Under the pieces are notes generated by a model, which worked only from the letters and a program-made list of their open reading frames with translations, searched no databases and had not been told where the DNA came from. This document shows positions 31,956 through 43,600 of a stretch of DNA of 64,000 nucleotides, piece after piece (the stretch's first letter is position 1; each line of letters opens with the position of its first letter). The DNA lies in contig NC_092661.1 in assembly GCF_032118995.1 (NCBI RefSeq), forward strand, positions 15,881,006 through 15,945,005, read 5' to 3'. A program made the translations under genes and the position numbers. The stretch comes from Asterias amurensis (taxonomy: Eukaryota; Echinodermata; Asteroidea; Forcipulatida; Asteriidae).

Positions 31956-32319
31956 CATTTAGATACCTGGCCATAACAACACACTTAGATGTTACAAGAA
32001 ATCGTTGACAAAAATTGGAAATTAAATTGTCAATCGGTCGTATTAATGAAATATTTGAAAACAGCGCCCCACTGGGTCTAGTTACAAACCATATTTCAAT
32101 AAACCTTAGGAAAAGCTCACTGGCATGATTTCGTATTCACAAAATTGAGACCCATGAGTTTTTGAGTACAAAACGAAGGGTCTCCATAGGTGGAACTCTA
32201 GCTCCACAGGGAGTTTTGTGCACAAAGACTTTGGGGGATTACAAACTGTTTTACCATGATTTGTATTGATTAACATTTACGAGTGATAGACACTGCTAGT
32301 AATATTAACCTTAGCTCTT

Positions 32320-32520
32320 TAAGAAATTGGCCCCACATGCCTCGAATTTACATGGCGGTATGACCATGGCCATCGAGACCGTCGGCTTTTTGGCCACCTG
32401 GCCGTGCCCCACGAAGTTTCATGATTTCAGAACTTTGAAGTGCCTATTTCAAAATGAAAATGGCCTTGCCCCTCGAAGACGACATCATTTTCAGGCCGCG
32501 ATGGCGCGAGAAACATGAAA
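32320..32520. repeat. Dispersed-type repeat with 'ggccacctggccgtgcccc'
   Basis: It holds repeated GGCC-containing words and 'gccttgcccctcgaagacgac', in a GC-rich island unlike its AT-rich flanks. It reads like a common interspersed repeat. No second copy is present here. Confidence 0.3.
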
Positions 32521-33067
32521 ACTGAAAAAATACTAAATTAACAGTTAGCTTTTTGGTTTGTGTCTGGAAAGAGTAATGTCATGTCACCAAACTATACAAT
32601 AAAATACACCACTCCTTTATGCTGTGTACATTGCCATCAATGTGAGGACTTTTCCTTCGCCCTTACTTTAAAAACACAAGAAATAATATGACGACACAAT
32701 ATTGCTCATTATGTTGTGTTCCTTGTTCTACTGCCCCCTCTCATCTAATGATACCATGACACTATAATGCCTATCACTGTTGTTTCCGTGTATTAGGTCA
32801 ACGGGGACCGGTATGTGAATTTGGATTTACTTTTTTTTGTCTGCGAAATTAATAGTATTGATCGTTCTACATTGGTTGAAAATAGTTATACCATCAGTTA
32901 TTGATAACTACAGTTTGTTTGTGGTTTGTTTGTTGGGGTGTTTTTTGTTTTTGTTTTATTGTGTGTTGTTTGCTGCCTGTTGTTGTTTAAAATTATAATC
33001 TTTTTGTCATTACCAAAACCGGTGATACGTAAACTGCCACAATTTCCATGTGCCGCGGAGTGATACA

Positions 33068-33282
33068 TAGACTTGTGAACAAGTCGTTACTGCCGCGGTG
33101 AGATAGTCGAGCTGTGGCGGTGCTCTCGCGAGACCACTGCTCTCGCGCGAACTGCTGGTTGTCGACTTCTGTTAAATGTGACCGCAGTCTCGCGAGATTA
33201 CCGCGGCAACCGCGGGGAGATTCGGAATAGAGTCGGAACGCTATCACCGCGACAGACATTTAACGACTTGTCTACAAGTCTA
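33068..33282. mobile_element. MITE family F, copy 2 (complete)
   Basis: TAGACTTGTGAACAAGTCGTT at the left and AACGACTTGTCTACAAGTCTA at the right; interior GC-rich with CTCGCGAGA words. This complete copy defines the family; 7708-8016 is cut short. Confidence 0.8.
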
Positions 33283-34440
33283 AGTGATAATGTACACCGA
33301 AAGTCTAAACGGTTGCAATCGTAGTATTGCATGGCACGGGAATTTCCAGGCCGTTCGTCAGTATGTATCCGACGTTCAAAGGTTAACTGTCGTCATATCA
33401 GGATGGTTGCAATAATGTTATTGTCGTTATGCTAATGTTGTCGTGCGAGCATCGGCAGGTCATCAGACTTGAGAGGAAACCCCGCCACGTTGGTTGAACA
33501 GCAGAAACCACTCGACCATAGGCACATGTCGCAATATAGAGGCATATGATGTTAACTTTTATATTCTGATCTCTCAATCCTCGGAGAAACTTTGCGATGG
33601 CTGATGTGATATTTGGGTTAAATGGATCTCTCAGCTTTTTTCATTTGGGCACTGGGCACCATAGGTAGTTTACTCAGAAATATATATGTTAGCATAACAA
33701 CTTACTTGGTATACGACCAACGGAGAGCTGTTGATTATGTGCTTCCTCGATCATGGCATGGAGAAACATAGTTTTTGAGAAAGAGGTTAACATTCACTAT
33801 ATTAAAAAACCCTAGCTGAAACCTTTCATTATTAGTTTGCGAATGAGCCCAGATTTTCACAAAGGTTTGCTATTTTATGCCTACTTGGGTTATATGCCGA
33901 CTTTCAGAGATTATTTATCCATGGAGGTATATAGACTATACCTCCATGATTCGATTCATCGTAGGATGATGATAACCTCCAGATACAAAACAAGTGCAGG
34001 AGAACCCATTAAAAATTATCCGATTGGGAAGACAAACAAATACTTTCAGGAGTGTACTTATCTTGAGGGTAAAACCCATCTGGACGACGACGACATTCTT
34101 CCACATTCAACATTATCTCGGGCTGTTATCATCGTACGTTTATTTATGACGTCATCGTCCTGCAGAGGATCTCAACAAGCTGGATGGCACTTCCAAAGCT
34201 CCGTAAAATAGCAATGCCCGTGTAGTACCTCATTGCATGGCTGCGAACGTTCCATTGTAAGTAATTGGGAAGTTCAAAGATCAACCATAGATCGCTTCCA
34301 GACCTACACACATTTAGTGTTGCTAACACTCGAGTAAATAAAGAAAATGTCAAGTTCTACCTGGCAATGCGACTGTGTGCAACACATGTTTACATATCAT
34401 TCCATTAGTGTGTCAAAAGTCAGCATCATGTTGGATCCAC
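33283..34440. other. Unrecognised intergenic stretch with one small hairpin
   Basis: A hairpin ATGGAGGTATATAGACTATACCTCCAT lies at about 33919-33945; related ATGGAGGTA words recur at 63515-63545 and 63755. The 124-codon plus-strand frame at 33837 runs through this hairpin and is not convincing. Confidence 0.4.
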
Positions 34441-34447
34441 AGACAAA

Positions 34448-34914
34448 ATTAAAGGAACATTACAGAATTGGTACAAACAAAACTCGTCTAAGATCACAGA
34501 TTTACGTACAACACGGTCGAATGTAAAAGGAGAAAACATCCCTTGAAATATTTCTGTCTGAAATGTCATTATTATTGGATGAGAAATATAAAACCTAATT
34601 CTCGTTTGGAGTTTAATTTATCGCTCAGTGAGCGTTATTCGTAATTTTTTTTCTGTCTGAAATGTCATTATTATTGGATGAGTTAATATAAAACCTAATT
34701 CTCGTTTGGAGTTTAATTTATCGCTCAGTGAGCGTTATTCGTTCTTCTTTTAATCGATGTCATAATGCAAATAATGTGTAACCGTTTTCACTTATCTTCT
34801 CATGACCCAGATGACCGATTGATCTAAAATGTGTACAGGTGTGTCAGTTAGTGTATACGATATACTGTTTTGTTAGCAAAAACCAAGTCTGTAATGTTCC
34901 TCATAATGTAGGAA
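34448..34914. mobile_element. MITE-like element with internal tandem duplication
   Basis: AAAGGAACATTACAGAATTGG at the left faces CTGTAATGTTCCT at the right. Inside, about 103 bp beginning TTTCTGTCTGAAATGTCATT is present twice in tandem (34546-34648 and 34649-34742), the two nearly identical. Confidence 0.65.
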
Positions 34915-34942
34915 TTCTCGCGAGGGTCAAACTTGAGTATAG

Positions 34943-35029
34943 CCCTGTTCACATTGGACTTAATTTGGGAAACTGACCGAGCCAATGGGTAACTTACCCA
35001 TTTTAAGTTAGTCCAATGCGAACAGCCCA
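34943..35029. repeat. Short inverted repeat (CCCTGTTCACATTGGAC)
   Basis: AGCCCTGTTCACATTGGAC is mirrored by GTCCAATGCGAACAGCC 50 bp on. Further words of the same kind (AACTGACC, ACCGAGCC, GTCCAATGCGGAC) flank the family E element at 35122-35408. Confidence 0.6.
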
Positions 35030-35121
35030 GGAATAATTGTTCCTCCCAAACAGCATGCCCAGGTAACTTACCCGACCCGAATGGTTAGTTTAACCGAGCA
35101 AAAGGTACCCAGGAAGATTGA

Positions 35122-35408
35122 CCAGGGCCCAATTTCATAGCGCTGCTTAGCGGCCGATTTTGTGCTTACTGCGGTTTCTATTTCATAGCGCTGCTAACCG
35201 TAATCACACGAAAAGGCATGCTAACCTTCCGGTGCTTACCGCACGAAAATAAATGAGTCACAATGCAAATCCACGGAAAACACGCAATATGGCCGCCCAA
35301 TTTTTCTGCTAACCTGTGAAATACGCTAAGGCTTTAAGCAAATTTTTCTGCTACAGTAAGCACGCAAATTTGCTTACCGTTAAGCAGCGCTATGAAATTG
35401 GGCCCAGG
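35122..35408. mobile_element. MITE family E, copy 2
   Basis: Inverted ends AGGGCCCAATTTCATAGCGC / GCGCTATGAAATTGGGCCC, with GCTTA(C/G) repeats inside. It appears to have landed in another palindromic repeat, whose GACC...GGTC words border it. Confidence 0.8.
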
Positions 35409-35874
35409 TCAGTTTAACCATAACCGAGCCAGATAGTCCAATGCGGACGACGACTCGGTTAAATCTCCCATCCGTCCGTGACCCGAAGAAGCTGACATGT
35501 TTTGTCATGGAATAATAAGATTTTCGTGATTATCGAACTAGTATTCAATGTAGCAAAAATCAGGAATGCAACTCTTAAGCTGAAAACGCGGAATAATTTT
35601 TCCCGTACACGGCTCTATAAGCTCGAGAAATGACCCGTCCAGAAGTTGCGATCAAAAGTTTCTATAATATGACGGCGATTTGTACAACAGTAATAGGCAA
35701 ATGCAGTCAACAACCGCTAGATCGTGTGTACTAAAGCTAGCCGAGTATTGGTCCCTTTATGTCTTTATGCACCGCACCCCCTATACAACAAGCAATAAAA
35801 ACACAACGGAGCCTGACTGTGCAGCGGCACATCGCCCTTAAGGCCAACACTGAAAGACAGTTTTCATTACTTCG

Positions 35875-36264
35875 TTAAAGGAACACGTTGCCTTGGATCG
35901 GACGAGTCGGTCAAAACAAAAGCGTTTGTAACCGTTTTTTATAAAATGCATATGGTTGGAAAGATGTTTTAAAAATAGAATACAATGATCCACACAAGTT
36001 TGCCTCGAAATTGCGTGGTTTTCCTTCTACTGTGCGAACTAACATGGTCGGCCATTTATGGGAGTCAAAATTTTGACCCCCATAAATGGCCGACGTGTTA
36101 GTCGACAAGGTAAAAGGAAAACCACGCAATTTCGAGGCATGTTTGTGTGGATCATTGTATTCTACTTTTACAACATCTTTCTACCCATATGCATTTTATA
36201 AAAAACGGTTACAAACGCTTTTCAAAGACCAACTCGACCGATCCAAGGCAACGTGTTCCTTTAA
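35875..36264. mobile_element. MITE family A, copy 4
   Basis: Complete copy with TTAAAGGAACACGTTGCC at both ends and the 'ggccatttatgg' centre. It abuts a family B element at 36265. Confidence 0.85.
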
Positions 36265-36618
36265 ACTGACACTGGACCCAAAGTGTGTGTATCTCAACAA
36301 TAACAAACCTGTGAAAATTTTAGCTCAATCGGTCGTCGAAGTTGCGAGATGAAGGAAAAACAAAACTTGTCACAACATTATTTTCACACGAAGTTTGTGC
36401 TTCCAGATGCTTGATTTCGAGACCTCAAATTCTAAATCTGAGGTCTCAAAACCAAATTTTGTGGAAAATTACTTCTTTCCCGAAAACTACATTACTTCAG
36501 AGGAAGCCGTTTCTCACAATGTTTTATACTATCAACCTCTCCCCATTACTCGTTACCAAGAGAGGTTTTGTGCTAATAATTATTTTGAGTAATTACCAGT
36601 AGTGTCCACTGCCTTTAA
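36261..36618. mobile_element. MITE family B, copy 5
   Basis: Its left terminal text is diverged (TTAAACTGACACTGGACCC); the right end is AGTGTCCACTGCCTTTAA. The internal mirror 'gagacctcaaattctaaatctgaggtctc' is clear. Confidence 0.75.
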
Positions 36619-36634
36619 TAACGAGTCTTACAAC

Positions 36635-36830
36635 TCACCGACACCCTGCACATAATTCAGAGAAGGATTTCCTGCACTCGAAGGGGAACACGGTAGCCCC
36701 GATCCATCGCGCTAAATATAGACCGGCATCTTGAACTTCGACGTCCAAGTGCCCTTCTATAACATGGGCCATAGTGGACTGACCACTTGACATACCCCTG
36801 AGTTTTTCAATGCGCAAGGTGCGATGTTCG
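36635..36830 (-). other. Possible orphan exon or chance frame
   Basis: A 60-codon minus-strand frame with mixed, protein-like composition (GLYLARWIGATVFPFECRKS) ends near GTCG|GTGAGT, which would serve as a splice donor. No domain is recognised and no partner exon was found. It lies 0.6 kb upstream of the first coding exon of SAMD9-like copy 2, on the opposite strand. Confidence 0.2.
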
Positions 36831-37431
36831 AAACAGGATTTCAGACCAATTGAAGAATACTTATGTGGTTAATAATGTGAACCCACTACCAGAATAAACA
36901 ATTATCCAATTACACAAAAGTAAACTACAGTATTAAATCATTCCTTCCTCCATGATTAAATAAAGGTGTATACAATGGAGTTTGTGAGGAGGTCTTAAAA
37001 CACGTTTAACCGAGAAGCAATTTTTCCTGTACATCAAATTTGCATCTTCGTGGTGTCAGGGGGATTTTTCCACTTCTAAATTCGATTAGAAAAAACAAGT
37101 AAAAAGTTGCCTTTGATGTATTCATGTTTAAAAGATAACAAACGCATTATTGTCATAGTGAAATGTGTTTATATCCTCGTGCTGTTTTTGTTTTAACAAG
37201 TAGGCCTATAGGCTATATATTTGTTTAAAAAAATATGTAGGCCTACTCGGTATTACACTGTTAGATTCGGTACTCGTATCATAGTTTGGTAGCTCACTTC
37301 ATGTAAAAAGACGAGATGGCCCATATAGTATTAAGCGAATTGTGTGAGGTTTAGTTCAGATTACTTGAGGGCCGCTGTATTATTTTATAATAATGACACT
37401 TCTCTGTCCCTTTTACTATCGAACCTTACAG

Positions 37432-37673
37432 GAAGCCACCATGGACGGCATCTTGAAACCACTCAAGACATTAGAAGACTGGAATGAAGCAATGGATGCT
37501 GCCAGGTTTGATTGCAATCATGCTATGGCACAGATCGTTCCCAGCAAGAGCAAGATTAGGGCATCCAGGAAAATGGCGTTTCTCTCTGCATTTCCAAAAG
37601 TCGTCAAATCACAACAAACCAACTGTAGTGAAGTAAAACGCACCGAAAGTCAAACTAAGAAACACGAGTCGAG
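37432..37673 (+). CDS. Copy 2 exon 1: start codon and N-terminal segment
   Basis: The acceptor CCTTACAG ends at 37431, nine untranslated bases follow, then the ATG at 37441 in GCCACCATGG. The 77 codons match copy 1 nearly residue for residue (MDGILKPLKTLEDWNEAMDA). The donor GAG|GTAATT is at 37674, phase 2. The conserved acceptor shows that a 5' UTR exon lies upstream. Confidence 0.75.
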
Positions 37674-40600
37674 GTAATTAATGAAGATTATAGTTTTTGT
37701 TGCCCAAGTAATTGCACCTTAAAAAAAAGAAAAACATCAATCAGTATTGCGATTAATTTCTGAAAGTCTGATTATTTTAGCAGAACGACGCCAAAGCTCC
37801 TTTGATGTAACTGTTATTGGCTCAAGTCGCTCTTGTCAGGTTTTTTTTGCTCAAATCCAAAACTATTGGTAACTTTACACCGCCTAAAACACAAAAACAA
37901 AACAATTGCATTCAGGCATTGCTATTCTTGCAGTTCGATTTCACTTTAAAAAAAATTAAAGTTAGGTTGGGTAACTTATTTTATGTTTGCAATTTTTTGT
38001 TTAGATCCGGACCAAGAAGGCCCCATACAGATCAGAAAATCCAGATATTTGTTCGTAGCTCAGTCGAACAAACTATCAGTCTACGGCTATTGGCATCCAC
38101 ATCAATACGCAACCTGAAAGGAATACTGCAAGAAAAATCAGGAATTCCACTGGAGAAGCAGTATCTTTATACCATGAAGGGTTTACTGGTAATTACAGCA
38201 TTATTTATTGCCATTCCACCTGCGTAAGCAGCGTAGCTACACCCCTCTAATTAGAATCCCACAGCAAACAATGGTAAATGCTAAAGAAAAAAAGAAAATA
38301 TCCCTACATTCAATATAGTTATTTTCAACCCACTAAACTTCAGATTTAATTTTTGGCAGGCCAGCCATTTTGGATGCTAATTACCCAAGAAAAAAAAACA
38401 CACCGAAACAATTTTTTTTTTTTACCAAATCGACTTGCCACCAGTTATAAGTTGGGGTAAATAGCTTGGCGCATGAATATTGGTCGATTTAGAGTAGTTC
38501 ACCCCTTGTAGAGAGCTCAAGTGCGCCCTCAGTGTTGAAACAAGTACTCAAACTTTGTGATTAACATAATTTATAGTAAAAAGTTAAGTTCGGGGTCATG
38601 ACCTGTATACTCGCCCCTTCTTTTTACATTGCTTGAGCACGAGGGGTGAGCACAGCAGTCACAATTCGAGCAATCTGCTCCATTTTACATGGATCATGGC
38701 TCTGACCATGCTGCGAATACTATTCCATATGGAGGGATAGGGTCATAGAGCTATCTGTAAGTATTTTTTGGTAATTAAACCCTCATTTTATTTCCAAAAT
38801 ACTGTCGTATTTATGGCAGCATGCTTTCGAGTCGGGTTTGGCAGCCTGGTTGTCAGGTAGTTGTGACCTTTCACCTTGACTGTATGTGCTGTGTTTTGTA
38901 TTTTGTATGTATTTTGTATTGGAGGGATTAAAACCAGTAGGCCTACGAGGACTCGAGGGGAACATTATTTGTATTATTTTTCGATGTCATTGTCTAGATT
39001 TTGCTTTTTGTTTTAGTGTATTTTGGTGAATGCTAGCTCGTACTTTTAAAATTATATAGGCCTCTCCTGTCTCTCAACACTACATGTTATTTGTAAACAC
39101 GTCACAATTCAGTTTGTTTTAATGGATTTGTTGTTTTTCCATTCATGTTTTGTTCTCATTTTGCTCCTGTTAATAGCTTTGTGATGCGCTGTCACTTGAG
39201 GACCATGGCTTAGAGTGTGGTGCAAACTTGGAGCTGCAACTCGTTCCCGGATTAATGGGCGGTGGTAAGAGACGAAAATCAGGTAAGATCTATAGCTTCA
39301 TGTTTTAATCATGTTTTGGGGTTTTGTCTTGTTGTTGTTTGATATTTTTTTGATTTTTTTTTTTTTTGGGGGGGGGGGGTAGGGGTGGGGTTACTGTCTC
39401 AGCTAGTTGGGTGATTGCTATAATAATAATGCATGTTACCACCGCCAGCGAAGTTTTGCTGCTGGTGGCTGTAATACACACACACTGTATTTTTTTAACT
39501 ATGTCCCTTCAAGTTGTAACTGATACTCTGGTTGCAATTGGGGGTATACCTATTGAGATATCAACTAGTGATGTTGTTCATCTTAGTGTATATTAATGAA
39601 CACTTATAATATTATTGTTTGTATACTTTGCAGGTAATGCCCCCCCCCCCCTTTGGGGAATGACACATAATGCAATATACTATGTGTTTTATAGATGTGT
39701 ATGTGGACTTTCTTGTTAGTTTATACTGTGGTAAATTTCATTCTTAATTGCACTTACCTCAAAACAGGAGCGCAGAAAAAGTCTGAGGCGACGCCACCAC
39801 GACAAGGTGAGAAAGTTCATGGTGGTCAGTCTGAGATGTCGCCACGGCAAGAAGAACCTCCATGTGGAGCTGCCTCGGCTGACAGTGTTAATTGTCGGTC
39901 TGAGCCAACGGCACAAGAAGATACACCAAGAGGTGCCTCCTCAGCTGAAAGTGCTCCACAATCCAGCCCTTCTTCTCCAGCAAGCAAATATCACCAACAA
40001 CCAGTATTCAATCTCAACTTTAATAAAAGTGTCTGTACAATTGGACCGAGTTCGGGTAACACTTATAATTATGGTAAGTTAGATGGGTATATGAAATCTT
40101 TGTGTTCTTTTTGTAATTCAATCATTGACCTGATGTCCCATTTCACCATTGTTTTGAATATTTTGTTTGGCCATTTTAAGGATATTTTCCATTTTCATGA
40201 GCAAATATCGCAATTAGATTATGCACAAAAAAAGAGCACAGAACTTATAGGATATTGGTTTTGCAAACTGCTTTTCTTTAGTGAAACCAATGGAAAAAAT
40301 TTTTAAGCCCGTACTTAAAGAAAGTTGATAGACTAGTCTTGTCTCCAGTTTGGACGAGTTATTTTAAAAGTTTTTTTAGTCGCCATTCGCCAAGGCCTGA
40401 GAGGCCACTTCAAAGTGTGGGCTACAATTTATTTTTTCCAGGGGACGTTGCCACCTTTATGGGCTGAAACAGGGTTACCCCCTCTTCAGAGTACATTCAG
40501 ATGTAGGCTAGGGTATCATCAATCAGAAGCCTGCCTCTCGAACCCACACTGCTTCTCATCAAACACCAGAGCTTGAATCTGATGCTCTTAACTGCTAGGC

Positions 40601-43600
40601 CACAACACTGCCCCATACTCTCTGATGTTATGGGTGTTCAGTCCCTACCTGATTGCTTGTATAGGATTTCTCCGGGTTTTCCCACTAAAGCTCAAACGTT
40701 CCTTTTCTACTCGCATTTTATTTTAATTTATTTATTTATTTATTTATTTATTTAATTTTATTTTTTTTTTTTTTGGGGGGGGGGGGTGGGGTGAGGGGGC
40801 TGGCATAGTGATTCAGTATGCAACGCAGCAATAAACTAAATATCTACATATCTGCCGTCTCACAGCAGTTTCAATATATTTTTTTGTCAGGTATTCCGAT
40901 AACAGCTGATGTACAAAGACACGGCGAGATAGATAAAGCACTGACTGATCGCCTACTTGACATGTTACAACCACTGTTCAATGATTACAAAGTGATTATC
41001 GGATTAAAGAATTTCCTCCGCACAGTCTCAGCTCAGCTTGCAGACATTGTGCCTGGATCGGTCAAATTGATTGCTCATGTTACCAGCCGAGAAGGTCTGG
41101 ATAAGCTCTGGGCTATGTACCAGTCTGGAGAGCTCGCCAAAAGACTCACAGAAATTCTCATCACAGATGAACTAACATCGGAGAACAAGAGCGATATTGA
41201 CCTCAAAGTGACGATGCTGGAGAGTGATTACAAAAAGGGATGCGAATGTTTAGGTGAGTGATATTAAGGACAAATTTTTGACAAGTTTTTGGTTCATTGA
41301 AGCTACTAAAATTGTCATGGCACTAATCAACCTCAATCCAACTGGTGTATTATCTCGCCAGGCCATTACCCTCTCTCCAGGTGGCATAACTATTGTGATG
41401 GGGCCACATGCCCCCCCCCCCCCCTGTTGAAGAGAAATACAAACAAAAACTACAGATAACCCCTATTTACAAAAATATCACTCCCCTTGCGCCCCCTAAA
41501 TGTTACCCTAGTTTCGGAGCTGCCAAACCAGAATGCGGAGAATGCCGAGCTTGATCATAACAACTAGGGGGGGTTTTGAAGTATCAAAATTTATTGGGTT
41601 TAAAAAAGAGTCCTGTGGTTGATCCACTCTCTGTGTGTGCTCAGTTTAAGCCACAAAAGAGACCCTATTTGCTACGAAGACCCATTTGCCAGCGAAAAAA
41701 CCTCATGATTGGGGATCGAGGGGGAAGAATTTCACCACTCGCCCCTAGTTCCAAGAAAACCAGAATTGTAAAACTTGAGCTTGAGTAACTGTTCTTTAAT
41801 TCTAATTCCAGAATCAATTCCGGGTGAGTTACCTGAGCGGATGGCAGATTGGACGGTACACCACGTGAAATACTGGCTTCTGGATATTGGAGTAAAGAAG
41901 CACTTCGTTGAAGAACTTTACCATGAAGGATTTGATGGCAGGGCCTTGCTGAGTTACACACGAGACCAATTAATGGAAGATTTCAACTTAGACAAAATAG
42001 GGTCTCGTCTGATCTCAAACGGTAAAGAAGTCTGGTTGAAATCCGTTAACAGACAGCCTGAAAACCACACTGAAGTCACGAAGGTAGACAGAGACGAATC
42101 AGATCAAATGGGTAAAGGACTCTCTGTCCAGACTACTGATGTCATGATAAGAGCCACCGAAGGTACATCCAAACATGAAACAGACACTCAACGTGATAAA
42201 CCAAATCAGAAGATTCATTCAATGCACAGCGAAAGTACACAAGTGCTTGAACCTCCTTTGACCTCGCATCCACGAACCCCCGAATCCCCCGATAAACACA
42301 TTGAACCATCATCCAAAGACCTTGAGAGCTCTCCTGTTGCAAAGCAAGTTGATGCTGGAAAAACTCGTCCCACTACTAAACTGGTTGGCCATTGCAAACC
42401 AACATCGCCTGACGAAGCTAAGGAAGATTCACAACCATCAGTTCGACCAAAGCAGCGGGTCGCCCCATTACAATTGGAGCAAAAACAACAACCTAAATCC
42501 AGTGAACGAAAGAGAACAACATCAATCAATACCACCCTCCAGCATCCATCAACAAGTCAAGATGAGCTTGCATTGCAAGAAGAGCATTCAGCACAAACCC
42601 TGAGTTCAACTCCTGAGTGCAAAACCACTGAAATATCTCCGGAGCTATTAATGAGAAGGAAGAAGACCTTATCTACTTCAGAAAAAGAAACCGACGTAAA
42701 GAAGCAAATTGGTCAGATTCATGATGAGAAAGCTGGAGGTTCCTCGCAAACGGCTGCAATAGTTTCACAGAATGCAAGCAAGACATCCACAAGTGAAGAC
42801 ATTTCTTCTGTGGTTTCCTGTACCCAGCAGGAGATGCCACCACACAGGCCGCTGAGACTGAAGTCCAAAGAATCGCATGCAGAGGAGCCCAGGCTTCGTA
42901 AACTACTTACAGGTGATGAACATGGTGAACTGGATGAGTCATTCTATCCAGTGCTCATTGTGAATAAACCGCCAGAGTCCGTTATGCCATCTGAAGCTGG
43001 TTTGGAACAAGCCTCAATTGTTCAACAGTTTGGTTTTATCAATGCTATTAAATGGGTAACTGTCCTGGACTTTTATTCTAAATCCCTGGTGAATGGACTT
43101 TGTAAACTTTACCACGACAAGCGGATGGTCACCTTACAGGAACCCAAGTTGTTTAAAGACTTTGAGTCTGATGTAGAGTTGAGAAACAATATCGACTTTC
43201 CTGACAAAACACTCTGGATTTTTACGAATGGACGGGACGACCACCCAAGTTTTGTAACTCCTCGGATGAATACCCAGGACTGGAACAGACATCGTAGCAG
43301 AGATGTTGAGGCGTCAATAAGTTTCTTCTCCAAACCGTCTGTAATACCTGAAGGGCGTGCAGTCATATTGTTCCTAATACTCTCAGATGATGAGATTGAT
43401 ATCATCTGCGACACTTTCAGGAAGATCTCGTCGTCCTTCCAAGGCTTGCAGAACATCACATGCATTGCAAAGGATCCAGAATCATACGCCAAGTTTGTAA
43501 GTGGTGTTAGTAAATGGTTCTCTGAAGAAGAAATCGACCAGATAAGTGTCGTGGGTTTGAACTGGGAAGAGATCAACCGTATTATGATGCGAATGGAAGG

